DNA of 16,846 nt from Desulfobacterales bacterium HSG17 (GCA_030377945.1 JAUCGD010000060.1:1-16846), one strand, 5' to 3'; shown: positions 6,916 through 14,840, numbered from the stretch's first letter. Notes: generated from the letters alone by a model not told the origin. Numbers and translations: made by a program.

Positions 6916-8979
6916 TTGAAACAGATAATTAATATAAGTCTTGGTCCTGAAACCGAAAATTATCACATTAAAACACAATTTTCAGGTAAAAAATTTTCCA
7001 TTCAGCGATTTGGAACAGATAATGACTTAGAGCTTGCAGAAGATCTTCTGCTTAAATGGAACAAAAAAGCAGATGTTCTTTGTATAAGCGGCATTAAATA
7101 TCCTTCAACCTTTGGAAAGGCAGAGGTGACAGACTCAGCAACCAAAGCCCTTCTTGATTTGTGTCAACGTTTACAAACATTGGTTGCCACTGGGGAAACT
7201 CTGTACAGAGTCAGCCAGGAGTGGAGTCTGCGTCATATTCAATTTCAATTGGGAAACAGCTATTTTACCAATGCCAGGGTACTGTTTTTTTCCGGAATGA
7301 CAAGCTCTACCATTGCATCGGTCATGTCAGAATTTACTGATAATATGGTCTTTGCAGACCCTGTTCTTGAAGATGACATCCCCAAATTATTAAATTCCAT
7401 GAATGAGCTTAAGTTATATGCACAAAAAGCCCATGGTTTTTTAAAAAAAATGCCAGTGGGTAAGTTTGTTGCAAAGAAAAAACAGATTCACTCCATAAAT
7501 ATGGCGTTAATGAAAAAAGCAGTCAAAAATGCCACTGTTCTGGTTGTTCCCCACCAGGGATTTTATGAGTATCTTGAAGTTTTTTCAGGCCAGGAACTTG
7601 CCGGGAAAACAGTGATTACTACAACCGCCTATGATGAAAGGGTAGAATTTTTAACTGATATGCAAGTTGCTACAATTATTGATACCACACCAAAACTCAT
7701 TGATGAGGTTGTAGAAGGTGTTGTGATTGAAGCTTTGATGATTGCAGCCATGGATATTGCCAAAGGAAATAAAGAAGATCTTCTTGAAATTATCAGCGAG
7801 CAGAGACTTGATCCAACTATCATTTATCCCTTTGAGCAAAACAAACGAGTGAACAGGTTTGCCTATCTTATACACCCTCTGACTAAGGAACACTTAAAAA
7901 AAATTAAAGCTGTGGAGATTTTATCAGAACTCTCTCCTGCTTCCCTTGAAACTGTCGAAAAAGCAATGGCATATATCCCTGCTTTTGTTTATTCAAAAAT
8001 CAGTGGCATAAAATCGCCTACAGGTGTAGAAGCAGAAGGATGGTTGATCTCACTTGGTGAAACACCTGAGCAGATGCAGGCTCATCCTCCTGAATTTACA
8101 ACAAAAAAAATATTAAAAGCAGCTATTAAGGCAAAAAAGCTTGGCGCCCAGGTCATGGGGCTTGCCATGCTAGCAAAATCTTTGCATGGTACAAGCATAG
8201 ATGTTGGTCAACATGCTGTCCTTCCAATTACCACAGGTAATAACTATACAGCTTCAACAGCATTGTGGGCAACGGCAGAAGCAGTTCGGCAGATGGGTTT
8301 AACAAAATTGAAAAATAGAAAACTTCTCAAGGCAAAAGCCATGGTTGTCGGCGCTACAGGTGACGTTGGTTCCATTTGCTCTCATCTGCTTGCAACAGCC
8401 TTTGAAGAGGTGGTGCTGGTCAGCAGAAATATGGCAAAGCTTTTAACTCTTCAAGATATCATTAAAACCGAAAAGCCAAAAATTAAACTGCATGTTGCAA
8501 CAAGGACAGACAGGTTTCTTGAAGATATGGATGTCATTGTCATGGCAAGTTCAAAAGCTGCAGATAGTGTTGACATCATGCGTGTAAAACCAGGGTGTGT
8601 AATTACTGATATTACAAGACCCATGATTTTTACAGCAAAGGAAGTTGCAAAACGGCAAGATGTTCTGGTAATAACTGGTGGAGAAATCCTTTTACCGGGA
8701 GATAATATTGAGATGAAAGACATTGGTCTGCCACAAAATATCGTATATGCCAACCTTGCTGAAACAATTATTTTATCTCTTGAAGGTAGGTTTGAAGAAT
8801 TTACCCAGGGAAGCAGAACCCAGTGGGAAAAAGTAAAAGAAATCTATAAACTCGGGCTTAAGCATGGCATGAAGCTTGCCTCTATTTCCGGAGTTGATGG
8901 TGTTTTGAGTCCTGAAGATATTGCACGGGTGAAAACTCTTGCTTTACAACAGATAAAAAAACAGGCAGCAGTTAGATGA
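6916..8979 (+). CDS. AAR-like paralogue B with Asn in place of the catalytic Cys
   Basis: This is a 687-residue tandem paralogue of the preceding gene, alignable end to end including the N-terminal domain (MKQIINISLG, VLFFSGM, VIIDTTPK-like, KRVNRFAYLIHPL). The TTG start follows GGGAGGA with a five-base spacer. The NADPH loop GATGDVG (479-485) and TTGNN (439-443) are kept. Two changes stand out. The catalytic-Cys motif reads YANLAET, with Asn613 (codon AAC at 8752-8754), and the GLGAFTK motif of paralogue A reads GLAMLAK (415-421). A thioester reductase using Cys as acyl acceptor should not work with Asn here. The protein could be a structural or regulatory partner of paralogue A, act only on the aldehyde step, or have a new activity. 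The reading frame is intact, so it is not simply decaying. Its stop overlaps the next start (ATGA). Confidence 0.78.
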   Translation: MKQIINISLGPETENYHIKTQFSGKKFSIQRFGTDNDLELAEDLLLKWNKKADVLCISGIKYPSTFGKAEVTDSATKALLDLCQRLQTLVATGETLYRVSQEWSLRHIQFQLGNSYFTNARVLFFSGMTSSTIASVMSEFTDNMVFADPVLEDDIPKLLNSMNELKLYAQKAHGFLKKMPVGKFVAKKKQIHSINMALMKKAVKNATVLVVPHQGFYEYLEVFSGQELAGKTVITTTAYDERVEFLTDMQVATIIDTTPKLIDEVVEGVVIEALMIAAMDIAKGNKEDLLEIISEQRLDPTIIYPFEQNKRVNRFAYLIHPLTKEHLKKIKAVEILSELSPASLETVEKAMAYIPAFVYSKISGIKSPTGVEAEGWLISLGETPEQMQAHPPEFTTKKILKAAIKAKKLGAQVMGLAMLAKSLHGTSIDVGQHAVLPITTGNNYTASTALWATAEAVRQMGLTKLKNRKLLKAKAMVVGATGDVGSICSHLLATAFEEVVLVSRNMAKLLTLQDIIKTEKPKIKLHVATRTDRFLEDMDVIVMASSKAADSVDIMRVKPGCVITDITRPMIFTAKEVAKRQDVLVITGGEILLPGDNIEMKDIGLPQNIVYANLAETIILSLEGRFEEFTQGSRTQWEKVKEIYKLGLKHGMKLASISGVDGVLSPEDIARVKTLALQQIKKQAAVR

Positions 8980-10700
8980 ATATAGCTTTAAAAGCAGCCC
9001 AGATAATCAAGATAAGAAAAAATGCTGTCCGCACTGTGGTCAATGATATCCCAACTCATTTGATAAATGCCGGTTATAATACCTACAGCAAAATATATAA
9101 AGGTCAGCTCAGTCTCGGGCTTCCCGTAGCTCCTGAATTGATTCTAAGCCAGAAACAGGCTGTTTTAAATGCCATTGGCAAGCTTGCTCTAACATTGTAT
9201 CACACTATTTTGAAAATCACCCAGGATGAAATTCCAAGAAGGACTATTAAAAAAATTCTTAAAGAGGAGTTGGCACAAAACAATATCCGTCTGACTGAAA
9301 ATGTAATTTTATTGTCAAAAAAAGAGTTGGAAAATATAATTATTAACAGATTGAGTATTGAACAGCAATTTTTCCCCCAGATACAAAAAGAAGCCTTTAA
9401 AAGACATATTTTAACCCAAAGTCTTAAAAATTCACGTCAACCAGCCTATTTTGAAAGTGAAGTTGATGAGATAGAAAACAATGGCAGAGGAGATTATGAA
9501 ACAGTTTATTACCAGGATTTTACAAAAGAAGGCAAAGAGATAAAATTTAGGCGGCTGGTCAGTATTGAAGCTGTAACCGCATCAGATAATAAGCCTTCAA
9601 TTGTTCTTGTCCCCGGGTTTGCAAATAATTCAGAGTGTTTTAATATTTCCAATCACTACTCCATTGCAAAGGATTTGGCAGACAAAGGGAAATGGGTATA
9701 TCTGTTTGATCCCCGTGGTATGGGGGTAAACATAGGCCGTCACGATCCTTATTATACTGTGGATACCCTCATTGACCATGACCTGCCGACTGTATTGGAT
9801 TTTATTTTTCAGCGCAGCTGCTCCAAACCTTCAATTTTGATGGGACACAGCATGGGAGGAATAGTCTCTGAAAATATGGTTTTAAACTGGGGCTTAAGAC
9901 TTGGATTTAATAATATTAAGTTGCCTGATAAGAAAAAAAAGATTCTGGATTCTCTCCTTATTGCTGAAGACAAAGCCAGAGAATCTCTATCAATGGTAAA
10001 GGGCATAATATCGCTTGGTTCACCAAAATGTTTTGATAAAAAATCCCATGTGCTTTTTCCTTCTGCTTTATGGCTTAATCATTTGTCAAGGATGCTAAAA
10101 CTGTCTGAAGTGCCGGTCAGGCAGTTGTCAGGAGTAGTGACACAACTGCCGATTTTAAAAACAATTACCAGGTTTGTGTATAATAATAATATAGGGGATT
10201 TAAATTTTTTAATCTCTCCTGAAAACCATAAAAATGATAAATATTTTATAGAAAGATATTTTAAAAAAGCTACTGAATCCATTCCTCTTGGCTTAGGGTT
10301 CCAGTTTATTAAAGCAGTTTACGACGGGCATGGTTTTAAAAGAATGGATCTATCTTCCTTAAATTATTCAAGCCACTGTTCTTTTTTCCCTGAATCCATT
10401 CCTCTGTTTCATTTCTGGGGGACAAAAGACAGCCTTGCTTCAGTAAAGAATATGAAATACAGCAAATTTTATCCACATAAAATTAAAAAAGTGTATCATC
10501 TTGAAACAGTACAGGACTTAAAAAAAGTTGAGATTTCTTCAGAGCCCGGGCAGGTTATTGATTTTGTCATTGAAGGTGCAAACCACCTTGACCTGCTCTA
10601 TGGGGATAAGGCCAAGAATCTTGTACATCCTGTTATTGAAAGAATTATTAATGCTGTCTGGTCTGACTGGTCATATGATTCAAGAGCACAAATAAAATGA
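8976..10700 (+). CDS. Alpha/beta hydrolase (lipase/esterase-like) with long N-terminal extension
   Basis: The protein has 574 residues. The hydrolase core begins near residue 205. It has an oxyanion-type VPGF (212-215), a DPRGMG turn (245-250), the nucleophile elbow GHSMG (290-294, Ser292), a probable acid Asp485 in FWGTKDS and a probable His537 in GANHLD. A Ser nucleophile argues against PHA synthase, which uses Cys. The first ~170 residues are helical, charged and not recognised. There is no signal peptide, so it should act inside the cell, possibly on lipid esters, acyl thioesters or the stored product. The start overlaps the previous stop (ATGA at 8976-8979), and the next gene overlaps its stop in the same way, so its expression is coupled to the AAR-like pair and the kinase-like gene. 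Substrate is unknown. Confidence 0.82.
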   Translation: MNIALKAAQIIKIRKNAVRTVVNDIPTHLINAGYNTYSKIYKGQLSLGLPVAPELILSQKQAVLNAIGKLALTLYHTILKITQDEIPRRTIKKILKEELAQNNIRLTENVILLSKKELENIIINRLSIEQQFFPQIQKEAFKRHILTQSLKNSRQPAYFESEVDEIENNGRGDYETVYYQDFTKEGKEIKFRRLVSIEAVTASDNKPSIVLVPGFANNSECFNISNHYSIAKDLADKGKWVYLFDPRGMGVNIGRHDPYYTVDTLIDHDLPTVLDFIFQRSCSKPSILMGHSMGGIVSENMVLNWGLRLGFNNIKLPDKKKKILDSLLIAEDKARESLSMVKGIISLGSPKCFDKKSHVLFPSALWLNHLSRMLKLSEVPVRQLSGVVTQLPILKTITRFVYNNNIGDLNFLISPENHKNDKYFIERYFKKATESIPLGLGFQFIKAVYDGHGFKRMDLSSLNYSSHCSFFPESIPLFHFWGTKDSLASVKNMKYSKFYPHKIKKVYHLETVQDLKKVEISSEPGQVIDFVIEGANHLDLLYGDKAKNLVHPVIERIINAVWSDWSYDSRAQIK

Positions 10701-12379
10701 TAAGATTAAGAGATCTGGGTATTGTAGGACGAACCTATCGGAATATAAATCGATATCGGCAAATATTGGCCATCCTTTTTAAATATGGATTTGGCAATAT
10801 TATTGATGTGTTAAAAATCGATCAATACCTTGAAATCGGCTTGAAAATGATTTCAAGAACCCGACATGAACGCGTTGAAAAATTATCACCGGCAGAGCGG
10901 GTCAGGCTTCTTTTTGAAGAACTTGGTCCAACGTTTATCAAGTTTGGCCAGATCCTTTCAACACGACCGGATCTTATTCCTGTCCACTATCTTTTTGAAC
11001 TTGAAAAACTTCAGGATAAAGTCCCGGCTTTCTCTTTTAAAGAGGTTGAACAAATTATATCTGATGAATTTGGTTCTGATAAAGAAGTTTTTGCATTTAT
11101 TGAAGAAAAACCTCTTGCTTCAGCCTCTCTTGGACAGGTTCATCTTGCAAAATTAAAAAACAGTAAAAAAGTAGCTGTTAAAATTCAGCGCCCAGGCATT
11201 CGAAAACTTATCAAGGTAGATCTTGAGATCATGCATCACCTGGCAACTTTAATGGAACGCCACATTGAGGATTTATCATTTTTCCATCCAATAAGGATTG
11301 TAGATGAATTTGCTGCAACTCTTGAGCAGGAGCTTGATTATACCTTAGAAGCCTCTAATATGGAAAGAGTTACAAGGCAATTTGTATTTGACCAGAATAT
11401 TTATGTTCCAAAGGTTTTTATGGAGCAGTCAACTTCAAGAGTTTTAACCATGGAATATATTCAGGGAGTTAAAATTTCTGAAATTGAAAAGCTTGATGCC
11501 CTGGGAATGGACAGGCAATTGTTGACTGTTCACGGGGCAGATATGGTTTTAACCCAGGTTTTTGAGTATGGTTTTTTTCATGCAGATTTGCATCCTGGGA
11601 ACCTGTTTGCCCTTCCCGGCAATGTACTTTGCCCTGTGGATTACGGCATGATGGGGTTTATTGATCTTAAAGCAAGACATAGTTTTGTTGATCTGATTGC
11701 AAGTGTTGTCACCAGAAATTCTCTCCAGGCATGCCGATCTCTTCTGGAACTTACAGAATATGATGAAGAGCCGGATATGCGGATCCTTGAAAGGGATATT
11801 GCCAATTTTACTGGTCAATATTTATCAAAACCGCTGAAATATATCAATGTGGGAAGGCTTCTACAGGATCTTTTAAAGATTGTTGTAAAACATAAACTTC
11901 GTCTCTATCCAGATACTTTTTTAATGATGAAATCCTTTGCTGCCCTTGAAGGAGTAGCTCATACTCTTGATCCTGACTTTGATATGGCAGGGCATGCTGC
12001 TCCTTTTGTAAAAAAGATTAAAATGGCACGTCTGTCACCGAAAAAGATTACTGAAGATCTTGGCAGGGTAACTTTGGAATCCCTTGAATTTCTCCAGGAA
12101 GTTCCCAGAGAATCTTTAACCATTATCCGCCAGATTCGCAGGGGCAAGTTTATTCTTGGGTTTAATGTTCAAAAACTTGACAAGATACTTACTGCCCATG
12201 GCAATGCATATACCAAACTTTCATTTTCCATCATCATTGCAGCCTTGATTCTTGGCTCTTCCCTGCTTTTGAGTTTTAAAGTCCCTCCCCAGATGTTCGG
12301 ACTTTCGATTCCTGGTATTGGAGGTTTTGTTTTCTCTATACTTCTGGTTCTCTGGCTATTTGTCAGAACAAAAGAGTAA
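10697..12379 (+). CDS. ABC1/AarF/UbiB-family atypical kinase-like protein
   Basis: The protein has 560 residues, close to UbiB (about 546). Family marks are the KxGQ motif (KFGQ 82-85) followed by STRPDLIP, the Ala-rich nucleotide loop ASASLGQVH (141-149), the invariant Lys162 in VAVKIQRPG, the catalytic HADLHPGN (295-302) and the metal-binding DYG (315-317). Two hydrophobic segments at about 511-533 and 538-556 form the usual C-terminal membrane anchor. UbiB/ABC1 proteins have ATPase activity and support isoprenoid-quinone synthesis; plant ABC1 kinases sit on plastoglobule lipid droplets. Here the gene is translationally coupled (ATGA at 10697-10700) to the lipid operon, not to quinone genes, so a role at lipid bodies or the membrane during neutral-lipid synthesis is plausible but inferred. 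It is the last gene; its stop is 15 bp from the stop of the convergent gene, with no clear terminator. Confidence 0.9.
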   Translation: MIRLRDLGIVGRTYRNINRYRQILAILFKYGFGNIIDVLKIDQYLEIGLKMISRTRHERVEKLSPAERVRLLFEELGPTFIKFGQILSTRPDLIPVHYLFELEKLQDKVPAFSFKEVEQIISDEFGSDKEVFAFIEEKPLASASLGQVHLAKLKNSKKVAVKIQRPGIRKLIKVDLEIMHHLATLMERHIEDLSFFHPIRIVDEFAATLEQELDYTLEASNMERVTRQFVFDQNIYVPKVFMEQSTSRVLTMEYIQGVKISEIEKLDALGMDRQLLTVHGADMVLTQVFEYGFFHADLHPGNLFALPGNVLCPVDYGMMGFIDLKARHSFVDLIASVVTRNSLQACRSLLELTEYDEEPDMRILERDIANFTGQYLSKPLKYINVGRLLQDLLKIVVKHKLRLYPDTFLMMKSFAALEGVAHTLDPDFDMAGHAAPFVKKIKMARLSPKKITEDLGRVTLESLEFLQEVPRESLTIIRQIRRGKFILGFNVQKLDKILTAHGNAYTKLSFSIIIAALILGSSLLLSFKVPPQMFGLSIPGIGGFVFSILLVLWLFVRTKE

Positions 12380-12394
12380 TTGGTAATAAATATA

Positions 12395-13183
12395 TTATGT
12401 CATGATCTGGTCTATTGAATCAAGGATACGAGCAAAGCGCTGCCCGTTTTTTGAATTAGTTTTATAGAATTTCAGACATTGTTTTACAATTGAAATGACC
12501 TGATCATGAGAATGGAGCCCCGGAATTTCCATGGCAAGTCTGGGATGACGTCCAAGTCTTCCACCAAGCATGATACGAAATCCTTTCTCTTTTTCCTGGA
12601 TGGTTTCGGTGGGGCAGGCGCCTATGCATTTAGCGCACATAAGGCATTTTTTATAATCAATTACAGGTTGGATGTTTTCTTCATCAAGCTCAATTGCATT
12701 TTCATCGCAGGCTTCTACACAGGCATTGCACAGGGTGCAGGTTTCTTTTGATATGCCTGGAAGAACCGAGCCTATAATACCAATATCTGCTATCTGAGGT
12801 CTTGAACAGGCATTTGGACAGTCTGATAAAATAACTTTGAACTCATGGTGGAATTTTAAATCTTGTTTTACATTCTGCCTTAAAAAAGAGAGAAGATCTT
12901 CTTTTTTAATTAAACTTTCAATTTCTTTTGCAAGACGGGTGCAGGAGTTAGCGCTGTTAGGACATCCCGCACCCCCAAAGCAGGTGGAAACTTCATACCC
13001 CTTAATATCTTTTTCCATCCCGCCTTTAGATAAAAATTTTTTCTTTAGTGCATTTACATCTGATAATTGAACAAAGCTATTCCCTTTTTCCTCAACAAAA
13101 GCCTCAACTTTGTTTTTAACTTTTTTTCTGACAAAAAAGGGAACTTTTTTTATTGCTTTTTCTGCGTCTACAGACCATTTCAT
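12395..13183 (-). CDS. Siroheme/4Fe-4S nitrite-sulfite reductase-like protein with PCP_red N-terminus and 2[4Fe-4S] ferredoxin insert
   Basis: The protein has 262 residues. Residues 1-35 (WSVDAEKAIKKVPFFVRKKV) resemble the PCP_red domain first named in protochlorophyllide reductase. Next come the siroheme-[4Fe-4S] ligands of the nitrite/sulfite reductase family: Cys68 and Cys74 (CFGGAGC) and Cys122 and Cys126 (CPNAC), followed by SRPQIADIG. A ferredoxin module follows with Cys149, 152, 155, 159 and Cys180, 183, 186, 190. Small proteins of this type are common in sulfate reducers and methanogens. A single half-sized unit may be a low-molecular-weight sulfite or nitrite reductase or an electron carrier. 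It begins 14 bp after the stop of the ferredoxin-like gene upstream, with only a weak ribosome binding site, so it is probably the distal gene of a minus-strand operon linked to hcp. The exact substrate is not known. Confidence 0.83.
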   Translation of the reverse strand: MKWSVDAEKAIKKVPFFVRKKVKNKVEAFVEEKGNSFVQLSDVNALKKKFLSKGGMEKDIKGYEVSTCFGGAGCPNSANSCTRLAKEIESLIKKEDLLSFLRQNVKQDLKFHHEFKVILSDCPNACSRPQIADIGIIGSVLPGISKETCTLCNACVEACDENAIELDEENIQPVIDYKKCLMCAKCIGACPTETIQEKEKGFRIMLGGRLGRHPRLAMEIPGLHSHDQVISIVKQCLKFYKTNSKNGQRFARILDSIDQIMT

Positions 13184-13197
13184 AGTTCAAACTCTGT

Positions 13198-13953
13198 TTA
13201 AGAAATAATCTTTCCCTGAAAACCAACAACAACTTCTTTGTAAGGTATTTCAACACCTGACTGTTCAAGAGCTTTTTTTATAATCACCGGCAAAGCTGAA
13301 CAGCATGGCACTTCCATGATTGCAGCTGTAATACTTTTAAGTCCAGATGATTTAAAGACCTGGGCAAGTTTTTCAATGGTTTCTTCAGGATTATCAAACT
13401 TGGGACATCCAATCATCACAGTATTACCCTTTAAAAAATCTGCATGGAATGAAGGATATGCCACAGGAACACAATCTGCTGCAATTACAAGGTTAGAGTC
13501 TTTAAGAAATGGGGCACCCGCAGGAACAAGCCGAATCTGAACCGGCCAGTGACCAAGACAGGAGGCACCTCCTGCTGGTTGTGAACTTGGTTTGTTGGCA
13601 CTTGCACAGGAATGTTCTTCAGCAGTTGGAAAAGCCTGAAGTGTTGTGGAAGAACATCCACCGCAACCACAGTCTGACGATTGTGCCTGCTTTTCCTTCT
13701 CCTCTTTTTGCTGCTTTAAAAGCTCTTCAACAGCCTCTTCATCAAAATCCTCTGCTACTCTCTCAATGACTTTTAGAGCATCCTGGGGACAGTCACCAAT
13801 GCAGGCTCCAAGACCATCACAATATTTATCAGCAATTACTTTTGCTTTGCCGTCAATAATCTGGATTGCACCTTCTGCACAAGAAAGAACACAATTCCCA
13901 CAACCATCACATAACTCTTCATCTATCTCAATAATTTTTCGCATTATTTTCAT
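13198..13953 (-). CDS. Cys-rich ferredoxin-like protein
   Basis: I place the start at the ATG whose last base is 13953 (251 residues). GAGGTGG (13959-13965 on this strand) lies five bases upstream; the longer option from 13989 has no such site. The N-terminus holds one full [4Fe-4S] set, Cys15, 18, 21, 25. A second motif, CDGLGACIGDC (Cys45, 51, 55), lacks one cysteine because Leu stands at the second position, so it may hold a [3Fe-4S] or three-Cys cluster. A Glu/Lys/Gln-rich helix then leads to CGCGGC. A C-terminal domain follows with scattered cysteines (132, 161, 183, and the pair 217-218 in VPCCSALP). From memory, proteins like this accompany hcp in anaerobes, so electron supply to Hcp or the reductase-like neighbour is likely but inferred. 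No membrane segments are seen. Confidence 0.82.
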   Translation of the reverse strand: MKIMRKIIEIDEELCDGCGNCVLSCAEGAIQIIDGKAKVIADKYCDGLGACIGDCPQDALKVIERVAEDFDEEAVEELLKQQKEEKEKQAQSSDCGCGGCSSTTLQAFPTAEEHSCASANKPSSQPAGGASCLGHWPVQIRLVPAGAPFLKDSNLVIAADCVPVAYPSFHADFLKGNTVMIGCPKFDNPEETIEKLAQVFKSSGLKSITAAIMEVPCCSALPVIIKKALEQSGVEIPYKEVVVGFQGKIIS

Positions 13954-14038
13954 TGTTACCACCTCATTTATTATTTTATATGGAAGCAAAAACTTATAAT
14001 TGATTCCATGTTATGTCCAAATTTGAATATACTGTTAT

Positions 14039-14773
14039 TTACTTTGTCTCTATTAAGGTTCTTTTCGCAAGGTTGTTTCCAGCGTTGGTGAGAAAAATCC
14101 TGTCAAGTTTTGCTGAGAATTCTTTGTCGTCAACACCATTTTTCCCTTCACACGTAACCATGTGAGTGAGCATATCAGCATCATGAAGGATTTTGCGTGT
14201 TAAATTGTCTTCTTTATCAGGGCGATTATGGTGCCCTACAATATCAATGACTTCATTGATTAGTACCTCTTTTGCACCCAGTTTTTCCATAAGTTCTTTT
14301 GCAACTATTGGACTCTCTTTTGCAATATCTTCAGGTTTGGTTGAGCCATTTTTTTCAAGGGTGTTTTTTGCCCCGATATTATATAAATATGCAGCACTTA
14401 GAACTACGGCAAGATTAGCTTTTTCCTCTTTACCTATTTTCTCGGCAAAGTTTGCAACTTTTATAGTATGACCTATCTGTTTGAAATCAGTTCCAAGATA
14501 TCTTTTTACTTCCACAGCCACTCTGTCTTTAAAAAGGTCTTCTCTTGCGGCAACAAATTCTTCGGGCAGGCTTCCAAGACACTCTTCAGCAAACTGGCAA
14601 TAGGAGGCACAGCCGAAATCCATCTTGGGATTAACTATCTTTTTTTTGCAACCCGGGCATCTTCTTGTGGCATCATCCTTGAAAAATTCCATGGGATGAT
14701 CGCATTCCGGGCATTTAGTTTCAAAGATGGCATCTTTATTCCAGTATTGGGTGTCTTGTCCTGGGCATTTCAT
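14039..14773 (-). CDS. HD-domain protein with N-terminal zinc-ribbon-like Cys region and degenerate HD dyad
   Basis: The protein has 244 residues. The N-terminus carries Cys3, 21, 24, 39, 42, 55, 59 and 65; CPEC (21-24) and CPGC (39-42) form a zinc-ribbon-like pair. The rest is an HD-superfamily fold: His102 in GHTIKVANFAEKI, the position of the HD dyad, HH at 181-182 in GHHNRPD, and HDADML (197-202). Where related proteins read LHDIG, this one reads LYNIG (Tyr131, Asn132), so the metal-binding His-Asp dyad is missing. It may be a non-catalytic sensor or scaffold, or use altered metal binding. It lies between hcp and the ferredoxin-like gene on the same strand. The ATG at 14773 is preceded by a run of seven G residues that probably serves as ribosome binding site. 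Confidence 0.8.
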   Translation of the reverse strand: MKCPGQDTQYWNKDAIFETKCPECDHPMEFFKDDATRRCPGCKKKIVNPKMDFGCASYCQFAEECLGSLPEEFVAAREDLFKDRVAVEVKRYLGTDFKQIGHTIKVANFAEKIGKEEKANLAVVLSAAYLYNIGAKNTLEKNGSTKPEDIAKESPIVAKELMEKLGAKEVLINEVIDIVGHHNRPDKEDNLTRKILHDADMLTHMVTCEGKNGVDDKEFSAKLDRIFLTNAGNNLAKRTLIETK

Positions 14774-14810
14774 TTTAAGCCCCCCCTTTTTTTGTTAATT
14801 ATTAGTTTTT

Positions 14811-14831
14811 AGGTTTCTAACCTTTAGGTTA
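14811..14831. repeat. Short nested inverted repeats
   Basis: AGGTT-TCT-AACCT-TT-AGGTT contains three alternating complementary 5-mers, so either AGGTT copy can pair with the central AACCT. The second pairing extends to TAACCT/AGGTTA. It lies in the leader region of the HD gene, 38 bases or more upstream of its start. A role in RNA switching or termination is speculative. Confidence 0.35.
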
Positions 14832-14840
14832 TTTTGAATG

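Noticed and set aside
8976..10700. PHA (polyester) synthase call for the alpha/beta hydrolase
   Set aside because: The nucleophile elbow is GHSMG with Ser; PHA synthases use Cys in this position.
12380..12394. Intrinsic terminator between the convergent operons
   Set aside because: The 15-bp gap has no stem-loop, and I saw no strong GC-rich hairpin with a T-tract in the flanking coding ends.
13954..13989. ATG at 13989 as start of the ferredoxin-like protein
   Set aside because: No ribosome binding site is present, and the extra residues are encoded across the GAGGTGG site that serves the ATG at 13953.
13646..13999. Plus-strand 117-residue open frame opposite the ferredoxin-like gene
   Set aside because: It is the antisense shadow of a clear Fe-S protein gene, Ser/Phe-rich, and has no recognisable motif.
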